From NCBI GenBank assembly GCA_014529385.2, contig CM043960.1:122974543-123038542 (forward strand): a stretch of DNA of 64,000 nt, given 5' to 3'. Within the stretch, counting starts at the first letter, position 1. Each line of letters opens with the position of its first letter. This stretch comes from Adiantum capillus-veneris. Its lineage: Eukaryota; Streptophyta; Polypodiopsida; Polypodiales; Pteridaceae. Position numbers and translations under genes: made by a program. Shown here in pieces: positions 56,400 through 64,000 of the stretch. The notes beneath the pieces are model-generated. The model had not been told where the DNA came from. It made no database searches and saw nothing but the letters and a program-made list of their open reading frames with translations.

Positions 56400-57890
56400 T
56401 GGATGATGATGAGTTTCTTTCTTCTTTGTCAACCCATCAGAGGCAGTGGTACGTGAGCGTCATCACTCTAGAGCACCATCACGTGTTCCTACTACTTTAG
56501 CGCCTCCCTCTGTTTCGGAGCATTCAACGCGCTCCGAAGCTTCGGTGTTGATGAGACGATCTTCACACTCGTATAGGCATCGACGCTCTAGTGGTGGCGG
56601 TGGAAGTGGCGGTTGTTGTGGGGATGCCGCCGTTGATGCCTTGACACCTCCTCGTGTTTGATGAGGCTCTTTACCCTCCCCTTGTTTGCCTGTCCCCACA
56701 CTAGCCACGACATCGCCATCTACGCCAAGTTTTGCGCGGTTGATGGCCGTTCCTAGCAACTACACACCACTACCTACTCCTCCAGGAGTCACTCCAGTTC
56801 GACACTTCTCGCTTCGGGACCCAGACTCCAGTGGAGACACCTGACGTCCGTACCCCCATCGACACACTGCTAGAGACCCCTGCCGGGACACCCAGGTTCA
56901 CGCGTCACCGGCGAGAGGGCTTGCCTTACTCCATCGACTTCAGCGGCGGCATCATCTTGGATGATGAAGGCAAGAAGGTGATCTCGTGCATGCGTGGTCT
57001 TTGCTCTCAGGTGTTTAGACACTACATACTAAATACCTGGAGTGAAGTACCAAATGATTTAAAAGAGAGATTCATCAGCATGCTGCATGACGAGTTTCCC
57101 GTTTCAACACAGGATGGCCGCTTCAATAAAGACATGATGAAGGTTCGACTGCGCGAATAATCCAAGCACAAGCGTTCCGAAGTGCAAAAAGCAATTAAGC
57201 ATGGGTGGAACAGACCCGATTGGTTGGCGAAAAAAGACTGTGAGAATGTGAAGAAAGCAGCGCGCGAGAATCCCGACAAGTGGAAGCAACAAAAGGAGGC
57301 AGCCAAAGTGCGACTAGTGGGCAAGGATCTCGCTCCACTTGGAGAGCGGTGGGTGGGCACCATTTGAGGCCGATTTTGTAAGTGTTTTCGCATTTCTCTT
57401 TAGGTTTGATAGTTTAGGGTTTAGGGGTTTTTAAATTCTAACATAGTGGATTCTTTGTATGTTTTGACAAGCGTTTCGAAGTGCAAAAAGCAATTAAGCA
57501 TGGGTGGAATAGACCCAATTGGCTGGCGAAAAAAGACTGTGAGAATGGGAAGAAAGCAACGCGCGAGAATCCCGACAAGTGGAAGCAACAAAATGAGGCA
57601 GCCAAAGCGCGAGTAGCGGCAGGGAGCTCGCTCCACTTGGAGAGCGGTGGGTGGGCATCATTTGAGGCCGATTTTGTAAGTGTTTTCGCATTGCTCTTTA
57701 GGTTTGATAGTTTAGGGTTTAGGGGTTTTTAAATTCTAACATAGTGGATTCTTTGTATGTTTTGACAGTGGTCGATGACAAGGCGTGACCCCACACCATA
57801 CGAGCACGAGTACGCAGGCAGGAAGGGCTTAAATGCCCTGATGGACATTCTAAGTTCTCGCAACGGCATGGTTAGTATTAGGGTTTACTC
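56400..57890 (+). pseudogene. CACTA copy III second gene, Transposase_24 type, with duplicated exon
   Basis: ATG at 56401 (MDDDEFLSSL) opens the frame, which shifts near 56440. The Ser/Gly-rich leader continues at 56446-56660 and ends in a stop. The domain then reads RFTRHRREGLPYSIDFSGG (56903 on), RGLCSQVFRHYILNTWSEVP and MLHDEFPVSTQDGRFN, with a TAA at 57158-57160 just before the next conserved block. HGWNRPDWLAKKDCENVKKA and HGWNRPNWLAKKDCENGKKA are two versions of the next exon, at 57200 and 57499. The last exon TRRDPTPYEHEYAGRKGLNALMDI is at 57778-57850. Confidence 0.88.
57172..57768 (+). repeat. 299-bp tandem duplication of one exon and its intron
   Basis: Unit 1 57172-57470, unit 2 57471-57768. 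Each holds the exon beginning with GTGCAAAAAGCAATTAAGC and the intron up to gtatgttttgaca. The second unit keeps the family ending GGWASFEADF, while the first is frameshifted there. Copy II has this exon once. Confidence 0.93.
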
Positions 57891-57918
57891 TTTTCTATTT
57901 GTTGTATTGTTTTATTTA

Positions 57919-58149
57919 CTCATGTTTCCCAAGGCTCAGTTGAGGCGAACGAGGAGCAAAACTCTAATGGGCCATCAAACGTATTATGCTAAACTAGCAA
58001 AAAGATACTATAGTCCCTTTCAAATCTTGAAGCCAATCAATGACATGGATTATCAACTCAAGTTGCTCAACCATTGGCTCATACACAATGCTTTTCATGT
58101 GAGCCTACTCAACTTACCAAGGAGAGCCACCAACAAACCCAATTATTGA
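57919..58149 (+). pseudogene. Gypsy element 2 integrase C-terminus, resumed after CACTA III
   Basis: The frame reads FPKAQLRRTRSKTLMGHQTYYAKLAKRYYSPFQILKP and HWLIHNAFHVSLL, the usual end of plant gypsy integrase. It ends at 58147-58149. No chromodomain is visible after it. A roughly 570-bp untranslated stretch then leads to the polypurine tract. Confidence 0.9.
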
Positions 58150-58707
58150 AGACCCCCCAGAAATCAAAGATCAAGAAGAGGTGCTACAACCTTAAGCTAT
58201 CCTTTGACATGAAGACAAGGTACTATGACATGGTAAGATTATCCGACAATATCTTATTAAGTTCAAAAATTATCCTTTTGAAGATGCTATATGGATGCAA
58301 AGAATACAGCTTAACGATAGTATGAACCTTGTCAATGCTTACAATGATATTTTAGAGTAAGCAAATGTAAATGTTTCTTTTAAATGATCAATGTTTTTGT
58401 CTTATAATACTAGTTCTCTTTTTCAATTGTGCACAAATTTTAAGTAGTATATTGCATGCTTAGAATCGTGTTTGTGTTGATGAAGTCTCTCAAACACCAA
58501 GTAGAAATTGTCACTCTACTTTGGAACTATGATATGGACTAAAAAGCAAACATTCTTGCGGCAACTACATCTAGTAAGCACCAAATGGACTAGTCATCCA
58601 TTTTGAATGATGTCATAGGGTACAAAGGGATCCTCTATCCGCTATAAAAAATGGACTAATGAGAAATACTTTATCTTCTCTACCTTATAGTCGAGGACGA
58701 CTATGGT

Positions 58708-58723
58708 TTGAAGGGAGAGGTAA
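58708..58723 (+). other. Polypurine tract of gypsy element 2
   Basis: ttgaagggagaggtaa directly before the 3' LTR, preceded by the gtcgaggacgac phrase common just before the 3' LTR in plant gypsy elements. Confidence 0.8.
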
Positions 58724-59297
58724 TGTCATAAAATCTAATATCTAGCTTTAATCAAATGATTTTCTCATGTTAAACTGATCATTTAATATGGGAAGATAAA
58801 AGAGAAACAAGAGCTACAATATAGATATGTGTTTTTAGACCAAGCTCAGCACGAGGCCAAAAGGAGATGGTTTCATCTCAGCTAGGGCTCACAAGAAGGT
58901 GGTCTACTGAAGAACAATGTGTGCATAACTAAGCTTACTGTCATAAAATGTAATATCTAGCTTTAACCAAATGATTTTCTCATGTTAAGTGATCATTTAC
59001 TATGGGAAGATAAAAGGGAAACAAGAGCTAGAATATAGATATGCGCTTTTAGACCAAGCTCGGCACGGGGCCAAAAGCAGATGGTTTCATCTTAGGCAGG
59101 GCTCACAAGGAAATGTTATATTGAAGAACAATGTGTGCATAATGGAGCTTAAAATACCTTAGGGTTAGTTTCATTAAAGACCTTCAAAGGTTAGTGTAAA
59201 AGTCCTTAGACCTTCGGTTAAGCTAGGCCTATGCTTGAGATGCTTGATGACTAAGAAAGGTATATCAGAGAGAGGGGTGAGCCCTTAAAGCTAGGGG

Positions 59298-59352
<55 letters not shown>

Positions 59353-60300
59353 ATGCTCTTGCTAAAGCCATGCATGATGACTAAGGTGCTTGAGGTTCTT
59401 AAGCTAGTTGGGGGCCAAGGTGCTTGAGGGCTTGAAAGTCAAACCCATGCCTACAAAGGAGGGGCCGATCCACGAGAGTAGGGGGTGAGGTTGAGGGACC
59501 ACTCCCTTACCCAAAGGGAAAAGCGCACCCCTTTCTCAAAGAGGCAAAAGGGACACATGTTAAGCCCCTGTAGCTAGGTTGCCCCCATAGTCTGCCTAAA
59601 GCCTATTGGTTGACCCTTAGACAGTTCCAATGAGAATTTAGCTAATTAAATCAATTGCTTAAGCATTTATCAAGCCCTCTCTCTCAAAGGGGAAAGGAGG
59701 ACACTTGTCCAAGGACTACCTCTATTGCTAGTTGTGACCAAGGATTGTGATTGGCTAGGCTATAGAGAGAGAATGAGCTTCAATTAAGGGCTAAAAGAGG
59801 GGGTCGACCCAAGTAACTTGGGGGCTAGCTTGAGGGGTATATTCTCTCCCACACACTCACACACACTCTCATTGTGTGAAGTGCTAAGTGCAAAAACTTC
59901 ATCTCCTTCTTCAAGCTTGTTGCAATTAGAGGACTTTGTAATTTCACGCCCTAACTTGTTCATTGATTTTTCCGTGATCACACACATTTGAGCTCCACCA
60001 TCAACATATACATTAGACACCTTTTTACCCCTTATGTAAGCATCCACAATGGGTTCCACATCTTTTTGTAGCTTTGAGGCCACAACCTTAATGGAAAGAT
60101 TTGCTTTCTTTTTTGGAATTCTTGTACTTACCAACTTTGGCCATTGCCTTCTTACTTTGGTTGATAGGTGTAGAAGTTGAGGCCATGAAATGTTTGGCTT
60201 TTGGGTTTGTAAATCCTCCAGGATGTTGGTGAAGTTGAGATCCTACACCAACACTCTTGGCTATGGAAAACAAATTCCAACCAAGAGCCATGATTCAGTG
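58724..60300 (+). repeat. Gypsy element 2, 3' LTR, end missing
   Basis: Starts tgtcataaaatctaatat like the 5' LTR and has the same internal 216-bp tandem duplication (58725 and 58941). It has a (GA)n tract at 59301-59350 where the 5' LTR has (GT)n(GA)n. It carries an additional block at 59922-60230 and then matches the 5' LTR again (acaccaacactcttggctatgg) until about 60300. The last 500 bp of the 5' LTR have no counterpart. Confidence 0.88.
59922..60230 (-). other. Antisense retropepsin-like segment inside the 3' LTR only
   Basis: On the minus strand this block encodes IPKKKANLSIKVVASKLQKD, then VSNVYVDGGAQMCVITEKSMNKLG, which resembles the active-site loop of plant gypsy-type aspartic proteases (with D-G-G in place of D-S-G). 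The open frame spans 60134-59784 and so also covers LTR sequence. The 5' LTR lacks the block, with the joint at about 42166 showing a short shared ttg/ctg. It is either a later insertion here or was lost from the 5' LTR. Confidence 0.65.
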
Positions 60301-61142
60301 CTTAAGCTTTTCACCTTAAAGTTTTTGATAGTTTATTTTGAAAGAGAAGCAATTCTTTCAAGACTGTTCATATTTTTTACTACAAGTTAAAAAATAGAAT
60401 TTCATTTGTTTTTGAGCTTTTCATGACAATAGTAAGAATTATATATATGTGAATCTAGATTTTTCTTTTTTTTATTTTGTATGTAAGAAGTTTCACAAGG
60501 TATTGAGTCAATATATGAAAGTAGTGTCTTATTCACTAAAATCTATGATTTGAGCAATTTTTGTGGCTCAAGTTTGTTTTGTAGCTCATTACAAGTTTTA
60601 CGTCCTAGAGAGAGAGAGAGAGAGGGCAATTGAAGTTTAATCTTCTGATGAATTGATATCCAAAGTTCAATACGTCTAAAAATTAACATATATTAGATAG
60701 TAAACTAAATATTAGGTTTACAACAAATTTTGTTAACATGATAGAGATTGTTGACAAATAATTCAACAAATAGTTGTCAAATAATTATGATTTTCTTTTA
60801 TTTTTCCTAGCTGCATTAGGATTTGATGTGAGATACTTTGATAAACACAACGAGTATGAACATTTGTAGACATTATGAAAATATGTATACGAAATATGTA
60901 TACTTTTCACTGTTGCCTTATGGAACAAGTACTTCTTGTACAATATACTCAAAGAACGCGAGCGAAAACAGGCACACTTCCGCTGCACAGTGCGGGGACA
61001 GACAGCAACAGCTGACCACGGCTGCCCCATCTACGCCCTCCACAGCGCATGACAAAGGCAAACTCGACCGGCAACTTGACGGCACCGAGGCTCCGAAGGC
61101 TTCCGTTGGCGCCATTGGCGCCGCGCATAGGAAGGCCCGCTT
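60301..61142. other. Junction region with a GC-rich patch, no gene seen
   Basis: 60301-60950 is AT-rich without motif except a (GA)n at 60608-60625. About 60955-61150 turns sharply GC-rich and is open on both strands, with no recognisable domain. Confidence 0.4.
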
Positions 61143-61216
61143 AACCCTTGCATGAAAGAGGGTTGAACCCACCTCATGAGAGTAAGAGTCCAACACTTTA
61201 CCATCAAGCTATTGAC
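61143..61216 (-). ncRNA. tRNA-like segment with Pol III A and B boxes, possible SINE head
   Basis: Reading leftwards from 61216: gggtcaatagcttgatgg, then 31 bases on, ggttcaaccc. The first fits the tRNA A box and the second the B box, at normal spacing. A CTT triplet sits where an anticodon loop could be. The acceptor ends do not pair and the T stem is poor, so it is not a working tRNA. It could be the start of a tRNA-derived SINE running towards 60950, or a decayed tRNA gene. Confidence 0.4.
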
Positions 61217-61592
61217 CCTTATTGTGTGTAACAAGGAAAGATAGCCTATTTGTCTTGAAAGGAAAACGAGAAGGAAAGGGAAAGCTTCAAACTTCAAGGA
61301 AGTAGCTTCACCCTTCCTTTTCACTTCTTGGAGGAAGGCAAGTTTTTCTCCAAAAATTCTTTTTTCCTCAAGGAGGTAGCTTCAAAGTGAACAAAAGCTT
61401 TCACAAAAATGACGGGTTTTTGTGAAGAATCAACAAAGGTTTCCTTACGGCGAACGACAAGTGAAGTGCTCAAATTTCCGCAAGGCGAGGTTCGCATGCA
61501 ATGCAAATCGCGGAGCATACAAAACACAAAGACTTCATTTCACAAGGTACAAGTTGTCGTTTATTTTCTCTCTTCGCATTAATGTGTGTTTA

Positions 61593-62760
61593 CCATGGCC
61601 AGTGAGGATATCCCACCTACACACATGTTTGATTTTGAGCACTTAGATCAAAATCAAGGCACCACGGGTGCGGCTGACACTAATATGCATGATGACAATG
61701 ATCTAGGAGATCATGGCCTTGTAGATATGGCTGCTTTCGAGACTTTGGAAAATCGTCAAAGCGTACTTGAATGCAACCTCTCTGCACTTAATGCAAATGT
61801 TGCCAATCTTACGGAGTTACTTGTAAAATTTATGAACTCACAAACGACTCAAGGAGCCACAAGTGGCACGGTTCAAGGGAACCAAGCTCGCACGACTCAA
61901 GGAGTCCAAGAGACAAATGCTGCAGAAGATGCAGAAGGTAGCAATGCATTACTTAAGAATATCACCATTCCTGAATTTCATGGGGAAGAGCGTGATTGCA
62001 ACAAGGATGCAGTCAATACATTCTTACACAAATGGAGTGATATTCATCGATTGAGACACACCTCGGATACAAAGACAGCTGTGAAAACAAGTCTATCTCT
62101 TAAAGGCAAGGCCTATAAGTGGTGGATGAAATTTCCAATAGATGCTCGCCCTCCGTCCTGGGCTGTGTTTCAAGCTTCTTTCTCCAAAGAGTTTTTGGAC
62201 TCCAATGAAGAATATAAGAATTGGTTAGCATGGGATGCATGCCACAATGTGGCCTCTCTCTCACACAGTACCTTTCAAAGTATCGGGAAATCATATTAAA
62301 ACTAAAAGGTCTAGATGAATTCCAAAAGATACAGGGTTTTAATAGGGGACTTGACAAAGACTATTGTCTTCATGTCAAGACCCAACATCCAAAATTTTTG
62401 GAAGAAGCCATCAGTCATGCCCAAAGATATGATGATGACCAAGAGAGGAAAGGAAATGGTCCCCACACTAAGACTAATTTTGCTAAGAGCAATGTGGCTA
62501 AGAGCCAATGGCAAGGTAGATCTCCCACACGTTCCAAGAGGAATAAGAGACAATCTACCTCTCCATGCCCACAAGAGGCTAAGAAGCCTAAGCACTCACA
62601 AGATACTCCACATGGGTCTCTCAGCACTACCAATTTTGAGCGTGCAAAGAAACACAATTTGTGTTTTAGATGTCTTTCAGACCAACATAACAAGAAATAT
62701 TGTCCTCTTTTGCAAGGCAAAGAAAAGGCCATGCACACGGTGCAACGCCTCACATTAGAT
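61593..62760 (+). pseudogene. Gypsy element 3 gag, one frameshift
   Basis: ATG at 61595 (MASEDIPPTHMFDF). After an acidic, Gln/Thr-rich N-terminus the retrotransposon gag domain reads NITIPEFHGEE, VNTFLHKWSDIHRL, KGKAYKWWMKFP and FQASFSKEFLDS (61957-62205). A one-base gain in a CT run near 62260 shifts the frame. It continues TQYLSKYREIILKLKGLDEFQKIQGFNRGL to a basic tail (RSPTRSKRNKRQ). The knuckle CFRCLSDQHNKKYC is near 62661. Confidence 0.9.
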
Positions 62761-63531
62761 TCATTTCCTAAATATTGTGTTGTAGAGGTTCTTCATATGG
62801 AAGAAAAGGACAAGTGTTGTGTGACTGCTTCAATGTGGCAGCCCACCTTTGGCCCTCATGATTTGATTCGCATGCATGGCACTATTAACGGACAACGTGT
62901 TTGTATTTTACTGGATGATGGTGCAACTCATAACTTCTTGAACTATAAGCTAGTCAAGAAATTAAAGCTTACATAGACTCCCTGCTCTCACAAGAATGTG
63001 GTGGAGCAGATGTCTGGGAATGATAAATAGGTATGGGACACGGTAGTTCAAGGGGTTGAGCTTATTGTTCAAGATCATACGATGACCCTTGACTTCCAAG
63101 TTATGAACATGGACCGTGTTGATGTAGTTTTAGGACGGGAGTGGCTACATGGTTTAGGAAACACATTGCACACTAGTTATGAACACAACTCCTTATCCTT
63201 TATAGCCAATGGTAAACATGTGCTTTTGCTTGGTAAGAAAAATATACCATCTACACCTCTTATATGTACAACTGGGCTTTCTATTTTGCAGAAAGCAAAT
63301 TTAATAGATGAAGTCTTTTTGTGTTATCGCTTGTCTCCAAGTCTTGTGAATTCCGAAGAGCAAAGTGCAATGAATTCTAGTAATGATATGCAAAGTGCAA
63401 TGAGTTCTAATGGTATGCAAAGTGCAATGAATTCTACTGATAGACAAAGTGTTAACAAATCTAACAAGCAAAGTTCTCTCAATTTTAATTCTATAGAGCA
63501 ACGTGCAAATGTTGTAAAACAAACATTATAG
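62761..63531 (+). pseudogene. Gypsy element 3 protease and linker, three TAG stops
   Basis: NGQRVCILLDDGATHNFLNYKLVKKLKL (62890-62973) holds the active-site loop, with Asp where Ser or Thr is normal after the catalytic Asp. TAG stops are at 62974-62976, 63028-63030 and 63529-63531, all in one frame. Between them lies MDRVDVVLGREWLHGLG (63112 on), the second half of the protease, and a Ser/Asn-rich linker with short repeats. Confidence 0.88.
63361..63451 (+). repeat. Short in-frame coding repeat in gypsy element 3
   Basis: caaagtgcaatga recurs at 63361, 63391 and 63418, with a partial copy at 63445. The units of 30 and 27 bp keep the reading frame and encode variants of QSAMNSSN. Confidence 0.88.
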
Positions 63532-64000
63532 GAATTACAAGATTCTCCATCCCAGCATAACTCTAGTTTACTTTCTCCTTTTTCACGGAAAAAGTTGACT
63601 CACTTACTCATGGAGTATAGTGATGTGTTCTCAAGTGATTTACCACAGGGTTTACCCCCTACACGTGATGTGCAACATGGCATAGATGTCTTGCCAGGCA
63701 CTAAACTGGTGAGTAAACCACCTTATCGTATGAGTGCTAAAGAAGCCAAGGAGGTTGAGAGTCAGTTGGCCGACTACCTCGCCCGTGGTTTCATTAGACC
63801 TAACACTTCGCCTTGGGCATCACCAATTCTATTGGTAAAAAAGAAAGATGGTACTATGCTCATGTGTGTAGATTATCGCGGATTAAACGCCATAACCATC
63901 AAGAACAAGTATCCTCTACCAAGAGTAGATGAGTTGTTTAATCAAGTCCATGGGGCAAGATACTATACAAAGATAGATCTTTGTTCAGGATACCACCAGG
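63532..64000 (+). pseudogene. Gypsy element 3 reverse transcriptase, 5' part
   Basis: The frame is open to the window edge: [89 protein letters not shown] and [10 protein letters not shown]. The catalytic-core Asp of CVDYRGL is present. No break is seen in the 156 codons visible, so this part is the best preserved gypsy polymerase segment in the window. Confidence 0.92.

Larger units (their letters stand above)
47243..57914 (+). mobile_element. CACTA copy III, inserted in gypsy element 2 and split by copia element 3
   Basis: Starts cactacaagaggtacttt at 47243, directly after gypsy integrase sequence. Subterminal GCGACGCT/TAGCGAC motifs follow (47268-47350), then GA/CT/CA tracts (47465-47930), a TTAGATT-rich leader, copia element 3 (48449-53930), the rest of the leader, TNP2 N-terminus (54480 on), part of the TNP2 core (55150-55813), and the second gene (56400-57890). 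Without copia the element is about 5.2 kb. Similarity to copy II ends at about 57914 (tgttgtattgtttt). No 3' terminal repeat is present, and gypsy sequence resumes within a few bases. Confidence 0.92.
40934..60300 (+). mobile_element. Gypsy element 2, interrupted by CACTA copy III
   Basis: 5' LTR 40934-42743, primer site at 42745, gag 43150-44617, protease 44701-45140, reverse transcriptase and RNase H 45715-46748, integrase to 47242. CACTA copy III (47243 to about 57914) follows, then the integrase C-terminus resumes at about 57919 and ends at 58149, followed by a polypurine tract and the 3' LTR from 58724. The piece of integrase between the two halves (roughly 250 codons by family comparison) is absent. 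The 3' LTR loses similarity at about 60300, some 500 bp before its expected end, so no target duplication can be read. Confidence 0.93.
61586..64000 (+). mobile_element. Gypsy element 3, gag to RT, cut by window end
   Basis: A third gypsy element, of another lineage than 1 and 2 as judged by gag. The 5' LTR and primer site could not be identified between 60300 and 61586. Gag, protease, linker and the first part of reverse transcriptase are readable, with one frameshift and three in-frame TAG stops. The rest lies beyond the window. Confidence 0.9.

Noticed and set aside
61143-61216. Functional tRNA gene with CTT anticodon
   Set aside because: The A and B boxes fit, but the acceptor arm does not pair and the T stem is poor.

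Overview
The window is nuclear DNA of a land plant with a transposon-dense genome. The evidence is broken fragments of two plant gene families (a GH28 polygalacturonase-type gene and an armadillo-repeat kinesin, KIN-UA/ARK), Ty1/copia and Ty3/gypsy retroelements primed by initiator-Met tRNA, and CACTA (En/Spm) elements with TNP2, DUF4218, DUF4216 and Transposase_24 pieces. No rRNA, organellar genes, CRISPR array or bacterial operon is visible. I cannot name the species. I found no gene with an intact reading frame that I would call functional.

Layout. 0-1.45 kb: short direct repeats. 2.2-4.1 kb, minus strand: two host pseudogenes, GH28 with stops in its signal peptide and a kinesin that has lost its P-loop. 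8.6-9.2 kb: an unassigned ORF beside a tRNA-Met-like primer site. 9.3-10.65 kb: a non-autonomous element bounded by TTAA and CCCTAGAA-type ends, which looks like piggyBac. 12.37-14.45 kb: an AT-rich tandem array with a very regular 152-bp period. 15.85-22.98 kb: CACTA copy 0 (plus), split by copia element 1 (17486-22799). 22.98-26.64 kb: copia element 2, truncated. 26.75-29.56 kb: CACTA copy I (minus), internally deleted. 29.73-29.98 kb: a perfect 114-bp-arm palindrome at the junction with gypsy element 1 (minus, 29.9-34.3 kb plus an LTR). 35.7-39.97 kb: CACTA copy II (minus). 40.93-60.3 kb: gypsy element 2 (plus), whose integrase is interrupted by CACTA copy III (47243 to about 57.91 kb), which is itself interrupted by copia element 3 (48449-53930). 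61.6-64.0 kb: gypsy element 3, running off the window.

The main story is insertion order. Gypsy 2 received CACTA III, which then received copia 3 (192-bp LTRs with 3 mismatches, CCACA target duplication). Because CACTA copies share sequence, copies I and III keep the unoccupied versions of two copia insertion sites, so the nesting can be read without outside data. The three larger CACTA copies carry different internal deletions. Together they show TNP2 N-terminus, part of the TNP2 core, DUF4218, DUF4216 and Transposase_24, but no copy has all of them. Several breakpoints carry short templated duplications or filler copied from nearby, pointing to repair by template switching.
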